DNA of 64,000 nt from Bryobacterales bacterium (lineage in GTDB: Bacteria > Acidobacteriota > Terriglobia > Bryobacterales > Bryobacteraceae): positions 1 through 64,000 of the forward strand of contig JAFAQY010000109.1 in assembly GCA_019261985.1 (NCBI GenBank), given 5' to 3'. The notes below the pieces were generated by a model that searched no databases, was not told the DNA's origin, and worked only from the letters and a program-made list of their open reading frames with translations. A program made the translations under genes and the position numbers. Positions 10,221 through 18,958 of this stretch are shown here, in pieces. Within the stretch, counting starts at the first letter, position 1, and every line of letters starts with the position of its first letter.

Positions 10221-10577
10221 CTACTTCTTTCGAAGCACAAGCTCTAGAGTGCCGCGAAAATTAGACGCTCGCAATTTGATGATGTCGCCAGACAGCGCGC
10301 CGGAGTATTTCGTAGTAATTTTTATTCCCAGCGCTTCCCTTGTGACCTCAAACGAGATCTTGTCGTCCTCGAACTTCCCGTTGCCAAGATCGGCGGGCCC
10401 CAACGATGCGGGCGTCGCCGTGCCTGTAAGGACCCGTCCCGAAACGTTGAAGACGAACGTGATGGAACCGAGCTTGCCGTTGGCCTCGCTGACCCATGTT
10501 CCGCCGATGCCCTCGCCGCGCGCCACGCCGCACGCGAGGATTTGGAGCGCGCAGATGCTCAAGAACTGAATCCACAT
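10221..10577 (-). CDS. Small secreted beta-domain protein
   Basis: A 118-residue protein with a signal peptide (about residues 1-22, cleaved near ARGEG) and a single beta-rich domain of about 95 residues. A good Shine-Dalgarno sequence (TAGGAGG) lies before the ATG. Repeating features are GTW near the mature N-terminus, SGRVLTGT, NGKFEDDKISF and SGDIIKLRA. The same pattern (SGSKLTGK, NGGIEGTV, AGDRITGTG) is seen in the N-terminal 100 residues of the acetamidase-family protein at 17675-18958, so this is probably a small Acidobacteria-rich periplasmic fold. It is convergent with the kinase gene and just downstream of the exporter operon. Function unknown. Confidence 0.75.
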   Translation of the reverse strand: MWIQFLSICALQILACGVARGEGIGGTWVSEANGKLGSITFVFNVSGRVLTGTATPASLGPADLGNGKFEDDKISFEVTREALGIKITTKYSGALSGDIIKLRASNFRGTLELVLRKK

Positions 10578-10617
10578 GATGCCTCCTACGATGCCGCGTC
10601 GCGGTCCGGGTTCCTGT

Positions 10618-12024
10618 TCAGTTCCAACCCCCGCCCAGGGCGCGGTAGAGAGCGATCAAATCTTCGGTAACACTTTCCTCGCTACCGGCTAGTTGGGTTG
10701 TGGCCGCGATGACGGATTGCTCGGCATCAAGAACCGGATTGTAATCCTGAATGCCGGCGTCGAATAGTTCGCGCGCAAGAGCGAGCTTCCGCTGGCTGGT
10801 TCCGGCCATCTGCTCGAGGACTGCCTTACGATCCCTTTCGTGGCTATATTTCGCCAGCGCATCCTCTACTTCCTGAAGCGCCTGTAGAATCGCTTGTTGG
10901 TATTGCAAATCCGCCTGCTGGCGCTCCGCGCTACGCGCTTGAATATCGGAGCGAATCTTCCCGGCGGCAAACAGCGGGATGCTGACACTGGGCCCGACGG
11001 AGAAAAAACCGCCGGAGTTGCCGAGCTTCAGCGCCGAAATCTGCTGATCGCGGCCACCGAAGTTGCCCGTGAAGGAGAATTGGGGAAACCGTTCCGCGCG
11101 CGCGGCGGCCGTACGAGCTTCAGCCGCGTCTACTTCTTGTTGGGCCTTGCGAACGTCGGGTCTGCGCCGCACCAACTCCTCGGGCGATCCAAGCGGCACA
11201 TCGGAAGGTCCATCGGGTACGGCTCTTGGGGGTATCAATTCACCGATCAATGCACTTGGCTCCTCGCCTGCGAGCACGGCCAATTGGTGGACATGGAGTT
11301 CGATTGAGGCCTCCATTCCCGGAATTAGCGACTCGGCGTTTGCCAGATCGAGTTGCAGGGGCGTCACGTCGGCATCGGTGGCGAGACCCGCCGCCAGCCT
11401 GGAGTCGACCAGCCGGAGACTATCGCGGCGAAACTCTACGCCTTTACGCGCGATTGCAAGTTGTGCCTGCAAGCCTCTCAATTGGACGTAATAGCTCGCC
11501 ACATCTCCGAATAGCGTGACCATTACGGCCCGCCGGTCCTCCTCGGCGACTCCGACCTCGGAGACGGCCGCTTTGGCGATGTTCCGGTTCCCACCGAAAA
11601 AATTGCGCGCCCAAGTCACTCCAAGACCGAATTGCCGGTTGTCGACTGAGCCGCCGTTGCCGGCGAGAAGCTTCTGCAGGCCAGGCTCGGTGCTCGTAGA
11701 AGCCGGTCCACTGCTGTGCTTCAAGGTGTTCGTCTGCGATAGCATCGGCAGCCCGGTGGATTTCGCCGCGCCAACGGCTGCGCGCGCTTGCTGAATACGG
11801 GCTACGGCCATCTGCAAATTAAGATTGGACCGCAGCGTCCGGTCGATCAGCGAACTCAGCTCCGGATCGTTGAATTTCTTCCACCAATTCGCCAGATCGG
11901 CGGGAGCTTCCGGCAGCTCCTGCCCGAAACTGCCCGGAAGGATGAAGTTCGCTGGCTTGGGCTCCGGGCCGGCTGCGTAACCAGCTACCGGCAACACCGC
12001 AAGAAGTATGTATGCACGTTTCAT
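10618..12024 (-). CDS. TolC/NodT-family outer membrane efflux protein
   Basis: A 468-residue outer membrane channel of tripartite exporters. It has a signal peptide (MKRAYILLAVLPVAGYAAG), two tandem helical repeats of the OEP family (about residues 60-250 and 280-465, with LNLQMAVARIQQARAAVG and RRPDVRKAQQEVDAAEARTAAARAE), and the usual family length. Its start overlaps the stop of the adaptor gene (ATGA). As the last gene of the permease-ATPase-adaptor-channel operon it would carry the substrate across the outer membrane. No RND pump is present, so it should work with the ABC pump upstream. Confidence 0.93.
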   Translation of the reverse strand: MKRAYILLAVLPVAGYAAGPEPKPANFILPGSFGQELPEAPADLANWWKKFNDPELSSLIDRTLRSNLNLQMAVARIQQARAAVGAAKSTGLPMLSQTNTLKHSSGPASTSTEPGLQKLLAGNGGSVDNRQFGLGVTWARNFFGGNRNIAKAAVSEVGVAEEDRRAVMVTLFGDVASYYVQLRGLQAQLAIARKGVEFRRDSLRLVDSRLAAGLATDADVTPLQLDLANAESLIPGMEASIELHVHQLAVLAGEEPSALIGELIPPRAVPDGPSDVPLGSPEELVRRRPDVRKAQQEVDAAEARTAAARAERFPQFSFTGNFGGRDQQISALKLGNSGGFFSVGPSVSIPLFAAGKIRSDIQARSAERQQADLQYQQAILQALQEVEDALAKYSHERDRKAVLEQMAGTSQRKLALARELFDAGIQDYNPVLDAEQSVIAATTQLAGSEESVTEDLIALYRALGGGWN

Positions 12025-13184
12025 CTGTCCTCCGCAGCGCTGAGTTCTGACCGCGAGTCCGCTTCCACAAATACATCCATTTGCTGGCCCGCAAATAGGG
12101 GGAGGCGCTTGCGATCAAATTGATAGAGCGCCTGCAGGACGCGCGTGTCAACGCGTTCCTGGCTCTCGCCAGTTAACGACTTCTTCGGCAGTACGTACGG
12201 CTCGAACCGAATAAACCTCAGGTCCACACTGATGGATTTGTTGCCGCGAGCGTAGGCCTTCGCGGGGGCGTCCGGGCGGACCCGCCAGGCCTCACTTTCG
12301 TCGATATCCACGCGCACCCGAAGATGGTCTGTCTCGCCAAACAGAATCAGCGGCGATGAAGGATTAACGGGTGCGAATTCTCCCGCATGCACTTTCACCT
12401 GCAAGCACTCACCGCTAAAGGGCGCCCGTACCGTCAGCCGATCCAGGTTGCTCTGGGTGGATGCCACCTGGGCTTCCGCCTGGCGCACGTCCGCACGAGC
12501 CACCTCGAGATCCGGCTCGGCGGCTCCCGCGTTGAGCAGGGCCAAATTGGCCTGGGCAGTTTTCAACGCAGCTTCCGCTTCCGCAATCCCGTAGCGGCGG
12601 CGGTTCATCTCATCCGCGCTCACGGCTCGTTTGTCGGAAAGGCTTTCGCGTAGCGCCAACTGCGCTCGCAGATCCGCAAGATTGGCCGCCGCATTCTGGG
12701 CTTGCGCCTCCGCGGGAGCAATATCTACCGGACGCGGCGGACTGGCCAGCTTCATCAGGCGAGCTCGGGAGGATGCAAGCAGGGATTCCTGTATCGCCAT
12801 TTGTGCCGCGACCGCCCGGTCGTCCAACTGAAATAGGGGACTTCCCTCCTTTACCCGATCGCCGGCTTTGACGAACACCTTGGTTACTACGCCGGCCTCG
12901 GGGGAACCAATCGCGACATTCTCGCTCTCGGATTCGATTAGACCCGACCCCGACACGAATGACGGAAAGGGCGCACCCGCAGGCTCGGCGACCGGCTGAG
13001 CCACCGGAACCGGGTGGCTGTCCGCCCAGACGACGTACAGTGCGAATGCAAAGCCGCACATCGCGATGAGAGCCATTCGCGTCGTAGAGCCGCGACGAAC
13101 TTTATTCGCCACCTGTCTTGGCGGAATAGTAGATTCGCCGCCCCGCGGGGGATTTGTCCTGAGCGTACGAAAAGTAACTTTCAT
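12021..13184 (-). CDS. HlyD/DevB-family periplasmic adaptor
   Basis: A 387-residue membrane fusion protein. A single N-terminal TM (about residues 36-57) is followed by a lipoyl half-motif, a long alpha-hairpin coiled coil (about 120-260, with repeated AQAQNAAANLADLRAQLALRE-like heptads), and a beta-barrel domain (VRAPFSGECLQVKVHAGE). It links the inner-membrane ABC pump to the TolC-like channel. Its ATG overlaps the ATPase stop codon (ATGA), and its own stop overlaps the channel gene, so production is coupled. DevB of cyanobacteria is the closest functional analogue I can name; substrate specificity cannot be read from the sequence. Confidence 0.92.
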   Translation of the reverse strand: MKVTFRTLRTNPPRGGESTIPPRQVANKVRRGSTTRMALIAMCGFAFALYVVWADSHPVPVAQPVAEPAGAPFPSFVSGSGLIESESENVAIGSPEAGVVTKVFVKAGDRVKEGSPLFQLDDRAVAAQMAIQESLLASSRARLMKLASPPRPVDIAPAEAQAQNAAANLADLRAQLALRESLSDKRAVSADEMNRRRYGIAEAEAALKTAQANLALLNAGAAEPDLEVARADVRQAEAQVASTQSNLDRLTVRAPFSGECLQVKVHAGEFAPVNPSSPLILFGETDHLRVRVDIDESEAWRVRPDAPAKAYARGNKSISVDLRFIRFEPYVLPKKSLTGESQERVDTRVLQALYQFDRKRLPLFAGQQMDVFVEADSRSELSAAEDR

Positions 13185-13900
13185 GATCCGAGTCCTCCCA
13201 CGTTAGAATCAACGATTTCTGAAATACGCCCATCATCCATGCGTGCGATCCGATCCGCGTAGTGAAATATCCGCGAGTCGTGCGTCACCACGATCAGAGC
13301 ACGCCCGCCGGTTCGCCCCAGCGAGCGCAACAAGTCCATCACGTCCCTGCCGATATCGGCGTCCAAAGCGCTGGTTGGCTCGTCGCACACCACCAGCTTG
13401 GGCTCGTGCACCAGGGCCCGGGCGATTGCGACCCGCTGTTGCTGGCCGCCGGAAAGTTGCGACGGCACGTCGTGAAGGCGCATGCCGAGGCCGACGCGTT
13501 CAAGCATGGCACAGGCGCGTTGAAACGCTTCCCTCCGCGGCACGCGGTTGATCAACAATGGCACCGCGACGTTCTCCGCGGCGCTGAGCGCTGGAATGAG
13601 GTTGAAGGCCTGGAAAACAAATCCGATATGACGCCCGCGATAAAAAGTCTTCGCTCCCTCCGGCAGATCGGACCATTTCTGGTCGAACAGGCGGCACTCT
13701 CCGGAATCCTGATTCAGGATCCCGGTGATGACCGAAATGAGAGTCGTCTTTCCGCATCCGGAAGGGCCAACCAGCATTAACAACTCCCCCGCACGCACTT
13801 CAAGGTCGATGCCGCGCAAAGCTCGTATGACGGTATCTCCCGTATGGAAGCTCTTGGAGAGGCCGCGGCATCGGACTGCGGTGTGATCTTGGACCTGCAC
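13181..13900 (-). CDS. ABC exporter ATPase (DevA/MacB/LolD-like)
   Basis: The nucleotide-binding subunit of the exporter. Walker A GPSGCGKTT, signature LSGGQQQRVAIARAL, Walker B LVVCDEP and the H-loop VVTHD are all intact, so it should hydrolyse ATP. I prefer GTG at 13900 (MQVQDHTAVRCRGL), preceded by AAGAGG at about 5 bases. The longer TTG start at 13942 would overlap the permease by 29 bases and has no ribosome binding site. It is sandwiched between the permease gene and the adaptor gene in a tight operon. Confidence 0.93.
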   Translation of the reverse strand: MQVQDHTAVRCRGLSKSFHTGDTVIRALRGIDLEVRAGELLMLVGPSGCGKTTLISVITGILNQDSGECRLFDQKWSDLPEGAKTFYRGRHIGFVFQAFNLIPALSAAENVAVPLLINRVPRREAFQRACAMLERVGLGMRLHDVPSQLSGGQQQRVAIARALVHEPKLVVCDEPTSALDADIGRDVMDLLRSLGRTGGRALIVVTHDSRIFHYADRIARMDDGRISEIVDSNVGGLGS

Positions 13901-13913
13901 GGGAACCTCTTGC

Positions 13914-15083
13914 TTAACTGCGGAATACGATTGCCGGCTCAAGGTCCAGCACCTTGCGGACGCTGATCGCCGCGCTTCCCGCGCAAATCAGAAGCACCGC
14001 CGCTGCGCTGCCGGCCAGGATCTGCCAAGTGGTCTCCAGAGAGACCAGCGTGTTGCGCATCAGATACTCGCACAAAGCGGAAGCCCCGATGCCGATGCCA
14101 TATCCGATCAAGCCCACCACCGCGGCCTGCATCACGATCATTAGAAGGAGCGTAAAATTCGAAGCGCCCATGGCTTTCAGCACGCCGAAATAACGGAGAT
14201 TGTCCTGGGTGAAACTGTAAAAGGCCTGCCCTGACACCGCGGTCCCGACGATCAGGCCAAGCAAAGCGGCCAAGCCCGTACTGAGCGGAATGGCGGTGTT
14301 CCGGAAATAATACACCAACGTCCTGCGAATCAACTCGGCACGCGTATATGCGCCGAGCCCGGTCTGCTCCCGGATGCGCCGGCAGACCGCGGAAAGGTCC
14401 ACACCCGGCGCGGTCTTCACGAGGACGTAGGAGAGCGTATTCCGCTCTGCTGGAGAGAACCCGAGGGCGCGCGAATAGGTCGTGTAAATCACCGGCTGGC
14501 TCAGTAGGCTGCGCTCCACTTTGGCCAGTCCCACGACGATGGCGCGGTGGTCATTGAGTTCCATCGAATCGCCCACGCGCAACGGCCTTGGTTTGCCGTT
14601 CTCCGCCGCGGTAATCCCAAAACGGCGCTGGGCACCCTCGGCGTCGACGATCACGGCATCGGTTTGGCGCAAATCCGCCAAGCTCCCTTGGACCATTGAT
14701 GGCGGACCTCCGGCGAGCGTAGCATCGTCCAGACCCAATACCAATGAGTTTTGAAACGCGCCGTTGCTCAATCGCGCCTTCAGCATTGCATAAGACATCG
14801 GCACGGCCCACTTCACGCCGGCAACGCTGCGGACCCGGTACAACTCCGTATCCTGAATGTTTTTGACGTCATCGACAAAAAGAGCCTTTGGATCCATGAC
14901 CCAAATGTCCGCGATGCCGGCGTTCCGAATCGTCGATACGGTGCGCGTCATCATTCCAACGAAGAGAGCGGCCGAGAGCGCCATGAGAAGCGAGGAAAAG
15001 CTGAGGCCGAAGATCATCGCAAAATACTTGCCTTTTTCACCGACCAGCATGCTGAATGAGATCGAACGCATGACTACACGCAT
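13914..15083 (-). CDS. ABC exporter permease (DevC/FtsX-MacB type)
   Basis: An inner-membrane subunit of about 389 residues with four membrane segments: one near the N-terminus (about residues 18-40), then a large periplasmic domain (IADIWVMDPKALFVDDV), then three C-terminal helices (about 265-290, 315-345 and 355-380). This is the MacB/FtsX/DevC plan. The frame extends upstream to 15359, but that part is polar, runs into the divergent hydrolase gene and lacks family character. ATG 15083 (MRVVMRS) gives the usual DevC length of about 385. No clear Shine-Dalgarno sequence is seen, so the exact start is uncertain. First gene of the exporter operon. Confidence 0.88.
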   Translation of the reverse strand: MRVVMRSISFSMLVGEKGKYFAMIFGLSFSSLLMALSAALFVGMMTRTVSTIRNAGIADIWVMDPKALFVDDVKNIQDTELYRVRSVAGVKWAVPMSYAMLKARLSNGAFQNSLVLGLDDATLAGGPPSMVQGSLADLRQTDAVIVDAEGAQRRFGITAAENGKPRPLRVGDSMELNDHRAIVVGLAKVERSLLSQPVIYTTYSRALGFSPAERNTLSYVLVKTAPGVDLSAVCRRIREQTGLGAYTRAELIRRTLVYYFRNTAIPLSTGLAALLGLIVGTAVSGQAFYSFTQDNLRYFGVLKAMGASNFTLLLMIVMQAAVVGLIGYGIGIGASALCEYLMRNTLVSLETTWQILAGSAAAVLLICAGSAAISVRKVLDLEPAIVFRS

Positions 15084-15237
15084 GCTACCCGGAGGAACAT
15101 CTACTGGCTTACGAGAAATGTCGGGAAGTCGTAAAGATTTGTCATTGCGATGGGCTTTATCGTAACTCCGCTCGTTTTCCAGCGCGTCTATTGTCAGAGT
15201 GCATCGCGATATACACCAGGCAAGGAGAAGAACCACA

Positions 15238-17040
15238 GTGACGTACGCTCGGCGTGCACTGCTTTGGTTCCTGGCGTCGACCGGATTCGTTTTTCCAGCC
15301 GCCGCGGCGCCACCGACCTCATGCGGCACCCTCAACGCGGGATTACAGATACTGACCAATGTTCCGGCCCTTCCGGGCGGGTCAGATTATGCCGGGGCTT
15401 TAAAGATGGCCGTGTGGTACCCCACCACGGCGCAGGCGTTGCCTTACACTTACTCCGGACCGCGGCCAGACCTATCGGGGCTCGCCGCATTGAATGCTCC
15501 ACCAGCCACATGCAGCCAGTTTCCGCTGATCGTTTTTTCTCACGGGTGGTCGGGGTGCGGTACACAGTCCGTATACTTGACCGAACAATTGGCGCGTCTT
15601 GGCTACATCGTTGCCGCCCCGGATCATAACGACCATGGCTGTAGCGTGGATGGAACTTCGAGCAGTCTCTTGCAGGTGTTCTTTGATTTTCCCCTTACAA
15701 AATTCGGCGACGCGGCAACCTGGACGGACCAGACCGCTTTTTATCGTAATGCCGATGTGGAGGCAGTCCTGAATTACATGCTCAACAATTGGAGCGGCCG
15801 GTCGAGCATCAACCCCAACCAGATCGTGATGTCGGGACATTCATTTGGCGGTTACACGGCGTTCGCCAAGATTGGCGGATGGGCTTCTTGGCTAAATCCG
15901 AAGTTCAAGGCGGGTATCTTATACTCTCCCTACATTCAGGCCTTTCAGTCACAGAAGCCAAACACCATGTCGTCCCCAAACGTCCCACAAATTTTTATGA
16001 CCGGCGGGCCGCAGGACAAGGCCATCGAGCCTTGGGTCATGGGGCCCCAGCCGTGCAGCGGAGTGAATTCGGAGAACTGCGGGCAGGCAGGGGCTTTCGA
16101 GCAAGTGCAGGCGCTCAAATACTATGGGGAACTGCCCGGCTCCGGACAGGAAGCCAGTCATTTCGCCTTCACCAACTCTATTTGCACGAATTTAGGAGAC
16201 CTGACAGTTCAATCTTGCCTGGCTCAGGTACCCAATGCTCAGACCGTCGTGAATTATACGCAAGATTTCCTCGATCACGTCTTGTTCGGCCAAAAGCCGC
16301 AGAGACTCTGGAGTACCGGACCGGAATTCGCTACCTATTGGCAGACAGCCGGAGTGCCTGCTTTCAGCTACCAGGCGGGCGCGGGGAGCGCTCCAGACCA
16401 GATCGTAACGGCGATAGGAGAGCAATTGACAACCGACGTTCCGTCGGCGGCTAACGGCGCTCCGATGATGCCTCAGTCGATCGAGCAAACCACGGTCACC
16501 GTCACCGACAGCTTGCGGATTTCGCGCCCCGCAAACCTCTACTACGTTTCCCCGACCCAACTCAATATTGTGGTACCGGACGGCACCAGCGCCGGCCAGG
16601 CGACGATCGCGGTCGAGGTCGCCGGAAGCCTGGTATCGTCAGGGCCGCTCACGATTAACTCCGGCGCCCCATCATTATTAATGGTTCCGGGCAATGTGCT
16701 GGCGGGATGGGCCGTGAACAGCACCAGCCAGTACATCCCGATCTGGGCTTTATCAGGCGCGCTCCCGCTGGACGTGAGTGGAGGGGGGACTTACCTGGTG
16801 GGGCTCGGTTCGGGGTTGCGCGGCGGCGCCACTCTCGGGTCGACCATTTCGATAGGCAACACAGTGTTCGACGGCATTAATGGACCGCGGCTGGTTATCG
16901 TTCCCTCGCCTTCCTATCAAGGGGTCGACCAATTTGCAATCGGCCCCCTACCCGCGTCTCTGAGTGGAGCCGGAACCGTGAACGTGGTGATCTCGATTGG
17001 CGGCCGGTCAAGCAATGCCGTGGTGGTCTCCATCCAATAA
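15238..17040 (+). CDS. Secreted alpha/beta hydrolase with Solibacter-type C-terminal domain
   Basis: About 600 residues. GTG 15238 is chosen because AAGGAGAAG sits about 8-10 bases upstream and a signal peptide follows directly (MTYARRALLWFLASTG, cleaved near AAAAPP). The N-terminal part (to about 380) is an alpha/beta hydrolase of the chlorophyllase/PAF-acetylhydrolase/polyester-hydrolase type: oxyanion-side VFSHGWSG, nucleophile Ser in SGHSFGGY, C-terminal His in EASHFAF. The last 200 residues (YYVSPTQLNIVVP, VGLGSGLRGG, GVDQFAIGPLP, VVISIGGRSSNAV) match my memory of the TIGR03437 Solibacter C-terminal domain, an Ig-like tail common on secreted proteins of this group. Substrate unknown; ester cleavage is inferred. 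Confidence 0.88.
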   Translation: MTYARRALLWFLASTGFVFPAAAAPPTSCGTLNAGLQILTNVPALPGGSDYAGALKMAVWYPTTAQALPYTYSGPRPDLSGLAALNAPPATCSQFPLIVFSHGWSGCGTQSVYLTEQLARLGYIVAAPDHNDHGCSVDGTSSSLLQVFFDFPLTKFGDAATWTDQTAFYRNADVEAVLNYMLNNWSGRSSINPNQIVMSGHSFGGYTAFAKIGGWASWLNPKFKAGILYSPYIQAFQSQKPNTMSSPNVPQIFMTGGPQDKAIEPWVMGPQPCSGVNSENCGQAGAFEQVQALKYYGELPGSGQEASHFAFTNSICTNLGDLTVQSCLAQVPNAQTVVNYTQDFLDHVLFGQKPQRLWSTGPEFATYWQTAGVPAFSYQAGAGSAPDQIVTAIGEQLTTDVPSAANGAPMMPQSIEQTTVTVTDSLRISRPANLYYVSPTQLNIVVPDGTSAGQATIAVEVAGSLVSSGPLTINSGAPSLLMVPGNVLAGWAVNSTSQYIPIWALSGALPLDVSGGGTYLVGLGSGLRGGATLGSTISIGNTVFDGINGPRLVIVPSPSYQGVDQFAIGPLPASLSGAGTVNVVISIGGRSSNAVVVSIQ

Positions 17041-17346
17041 GAGACGCGGGACTGCAATTCCATCGGCTAACATTTCCCACAAGAATCCGGCCAGTTCATC
17101 GAACTCCTGGGGCGGGCAGACGATGGACGCGGTCGACGCGGCTCGAATAATGGAAAAGCGGACGAGCTGCACAATCAGTTGTTGGAACTGGTGAATGCAC
17201 GCAACAAGAGTGGGGACGCCGGCACGTTGATACCGGTCAATTTCATGCGGGCTACGGTTAGAGTTTGAACCCTGCCCCGCCGAGGCTGAAGCCTCGGTTG
17301 CAGGCTTAAGCCTGCTCCACCATTGGGTGTGCAATCCTGGGGGCAT
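17041..17346. other. Intergenic region with a paired-hairpin repeat
   Basis: Just over 300 bases between two plus-strand genes. No credible gene is seen. The right half contains the repeat at 17274-17321. The rest shows no structure I can name. Confidence 0.5.
17274..17321 (+). repeat. Paired-hairpin intergenic repeat (copy 1)
   Basis: Two adjacent perfect hairpins, CCGAGGCT-GA-AGCCTCGG (17280-17297) and GCAGGCTTAAGCCTGC (17300-17315), then the tail TCCACC. It is the cleanest copy of a family found at about nine other places in the window. Confidence 0.85.
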
Positions 17347-17562
17347 ATGGCACTGAAAGAAAGAGGGCTTACGATTCCAGAGATCATCCTGATCGCGGGC
17401 ACACGCGTCGCCTTCGGCGTCGGTGTCGGCTTACTGATCGCGGACCGGCTCAATAAGGATCAGCGCAAGGGCGCGGGATGGGCGCTGTTGGGAGTCGGCG
17501 TTGTGACGACCGTCCCAATTGTTCGCGGCCTGCTCGGCAAACAGGTGCTAGGGGAGCGCTGA
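17347..17562 (+). CDS. Small two-helix membrane protein
   Basis: A 71-residue protein beginning MALKERGL. Two hydrophobic segments (about residues 10-33, EIILIAGTRVAFGVGVGLLIA, and 42-62, GWALLGVGVVTTVPIVRGLL) are joined by a short basic loop (DRLNKDQRKG), so it is probably an inner-membrane hairpin. The frame could start 8 codons earlier, but that would place it inside the intergenic repeat flank. No ribosome binding site is clear. I do not recognise the family. Confidence 0.6.
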   Translation: MALKERGLTIPEIILIAGTRVAFGVGVGLLIADRLNKDQRKGAGWALLGVGVVTTVPIVRGLLGKQVLGER

Positions 17563-17662
17563 AGTCCCTGGAATCGCCCGTGTAGAGTGTCCGCCGAGGC
17601 GCTTTACGCGCTTCAAGCGGGCGCACTGCATCACCCTCCTGTACACTGCTCCGCGCTCCGGC

Positions 17663-17668
17663 TACCAT
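17663..17668 (+). promoter_or_regulatory. Possible leaderless -10 box (TACCAT)
   Basis: TACCAT ends 6 bases before the ATG of the acetamidase-family gene, which has no Shine-Dalgarno sequence. Same geometry as several other genes in the window; this hexamer is a weak match. Confidence 0.35.
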
Positions 17669-17674
17669 ACAGCC

Positions 17675-18958
17675 ATGCGCACCTGGATTACGTTTCTCGT
17701 TGCTTCTTGCGCGGCGTTCGCGCAAACCTCACCCGCAGGCAAGTGGATTTCAACCCTCTCATCCTTCGGTGAGCCGCGCTACAACCGCTTGCAACTTGAA
17801 TTGAGCGGATCGAAGCTCACCGGCAAATTCGATAACGAAGCTTTCGATGGCAGCTTCCAGAATGGCGGCATTGAGGGCACTGTGAAGCTGAATCCGCGCA
17901 CCACAATCGAACTGCACGGCACTTTCGCAGGCGACCGGATTACCGGGACCGGGATGGTGGTCGAGCAGAAACTCGAGCTCAAATGGGAAGCGATGCGCGA
18001 GCCGGCACGCAGCGCCGCGCCGCAAACCCACACCTTCGAGCCGACCGAGTTCCAACACTTCTTCTCCGACGCAATCGCGCCCGCGCTGCATATCGCTCCA
18101 GGGGACACAGTACGCACTTGGTCCGTGGATGCGGGAGGCACCGATCCTAAGGGCGTGCGTAGGACCTCGGGCGGGAATCCCCTGACCGGGCCATTCTACA
18201 TTGACGGCGCAATCCCTGGAGACACTCTCGTAGTCCACTTCACGCGCATAAGACTAAATCGGGACTCCGCAGGCAGTGGCGCCATGATCGTCAACGGAGC
18301 TCTGAATGCGGGTTATGTGGAGCAACGCAAGCGCGTTGAGGGCTACGACTCCAGTTGGAAGCTTGACCGGCAGGCCGGATTCGCGTCGCTAGCGAAGCCG
18401 ACGGAGTCGATGCGCGACTACAAAGTGCCGCTTGCACCGATGCTCGGCTGCGTGGGTGTGGCGCCGCAGGGCGGCATGCGTTACCGCTCGGGTTTCCTTG
18501 GCTCGTACGGCGGCAATATGGATTACAATCAACTCCGCGAGGGCGCCATGGTGTATCTGCCGGTGTATGCTCCCGGTGCATTGCTGTTTGTAGGCGATGG
18601 CCACGCCGCGCAGGGCGCGGGCGAACTCACCGGCGATGCCCTGGAGACCTCGATGGACATCGAGTTCACGGTGGACGTACAGGCGGGCGGCGCGCCGCCC
18701 GCCCCGCGCATGGAGAATGCCGAGTATCTCATGGCCAGCGGAATCGCCGGCAGCATCGATGAGGCGTTCCGAGAGGCGACAACCAATCTGGTTCGCTGGC
18801 TCGAGAGGACCTACGGCCTGAATGCGGCGGAGGTTTCCTCCGTGCTTGGCACCGCGATAGTTTACGACATAGCGGAGGTCGTCGATCCCCAGCCGCACAT
18901 TGTCGCGAAGGTTCCGAAGGCGAGTCTTGCGGGTCTGCGGAAACCTGCCCAGCCTTAA
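17675..18958 (+). CDS. Secreted acetamidase/formamidase-family protein
   Basis: 427 residues. It has a signal peptide (MRTWITFLVASCAAFAQ), then a beta domain of about 100 residues like the small protein at 10221-10577, then a FmdA/AmdA-type domain (about 115-420) with IAPGDTVRTWSVDAGG, GNPLTGPFYIDGAIPGD, APMLGCVGVAP and LFVGDGHAAQG, all recognisable acetamidase/formamidase blocks. Family members hydrolyse short amides to ammonia and the acid; here the enzyme would act outside the cytoplasm, which is unusual for the classical enzymes but common in Acidobacteriota. Its stop codon (TAA 18956-18958) abuts the UPF0175 start. Confidence 0.88.
   Translation: MRTWITFLVASCAAFAQTSPAGKWISTLSSFGEPRYNRLQLELSGSKLTGKFDNEAFDGSFQNGGIEGTVKLNPRTTIELHGTFAGDRITGTGMVVEQKLELKWEAMREPARSAAPQTHTFEPTEFQHFFSDAIAPALHIAPGDTVRTWSVDAGGTDPKGVRRTSGGNPLTGPFYIDGAIPGDTLVVHFTRIRLNRDSAGSGAMIVNGALNAGYVEQRKRVEGYDSSWKLDRQAGFASLAKPTESMRDYKVPLAPMLGCVGVAPQGGMRYRSGFLGSYGGNMDYNQLREGAMVYLPVYAPGALLFVGDGHAAQGAGELTGDALETSMDIEFTVDVQAGGAPPAPRMENAEYLMASGIAGSIDEAFREATTNLVRWLERTYGLNAAEVSSVLGTAIVYDIAEVVDPQPHIVAKVPKASLAGLRKPAQP

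Noticed and set aside
15084-15359. N-terminal extension of the exporter permease
   Set aside because: Polar sequence overlapping the divergent hydrolase gene; DevC-type proteins begin near ATG 15083.
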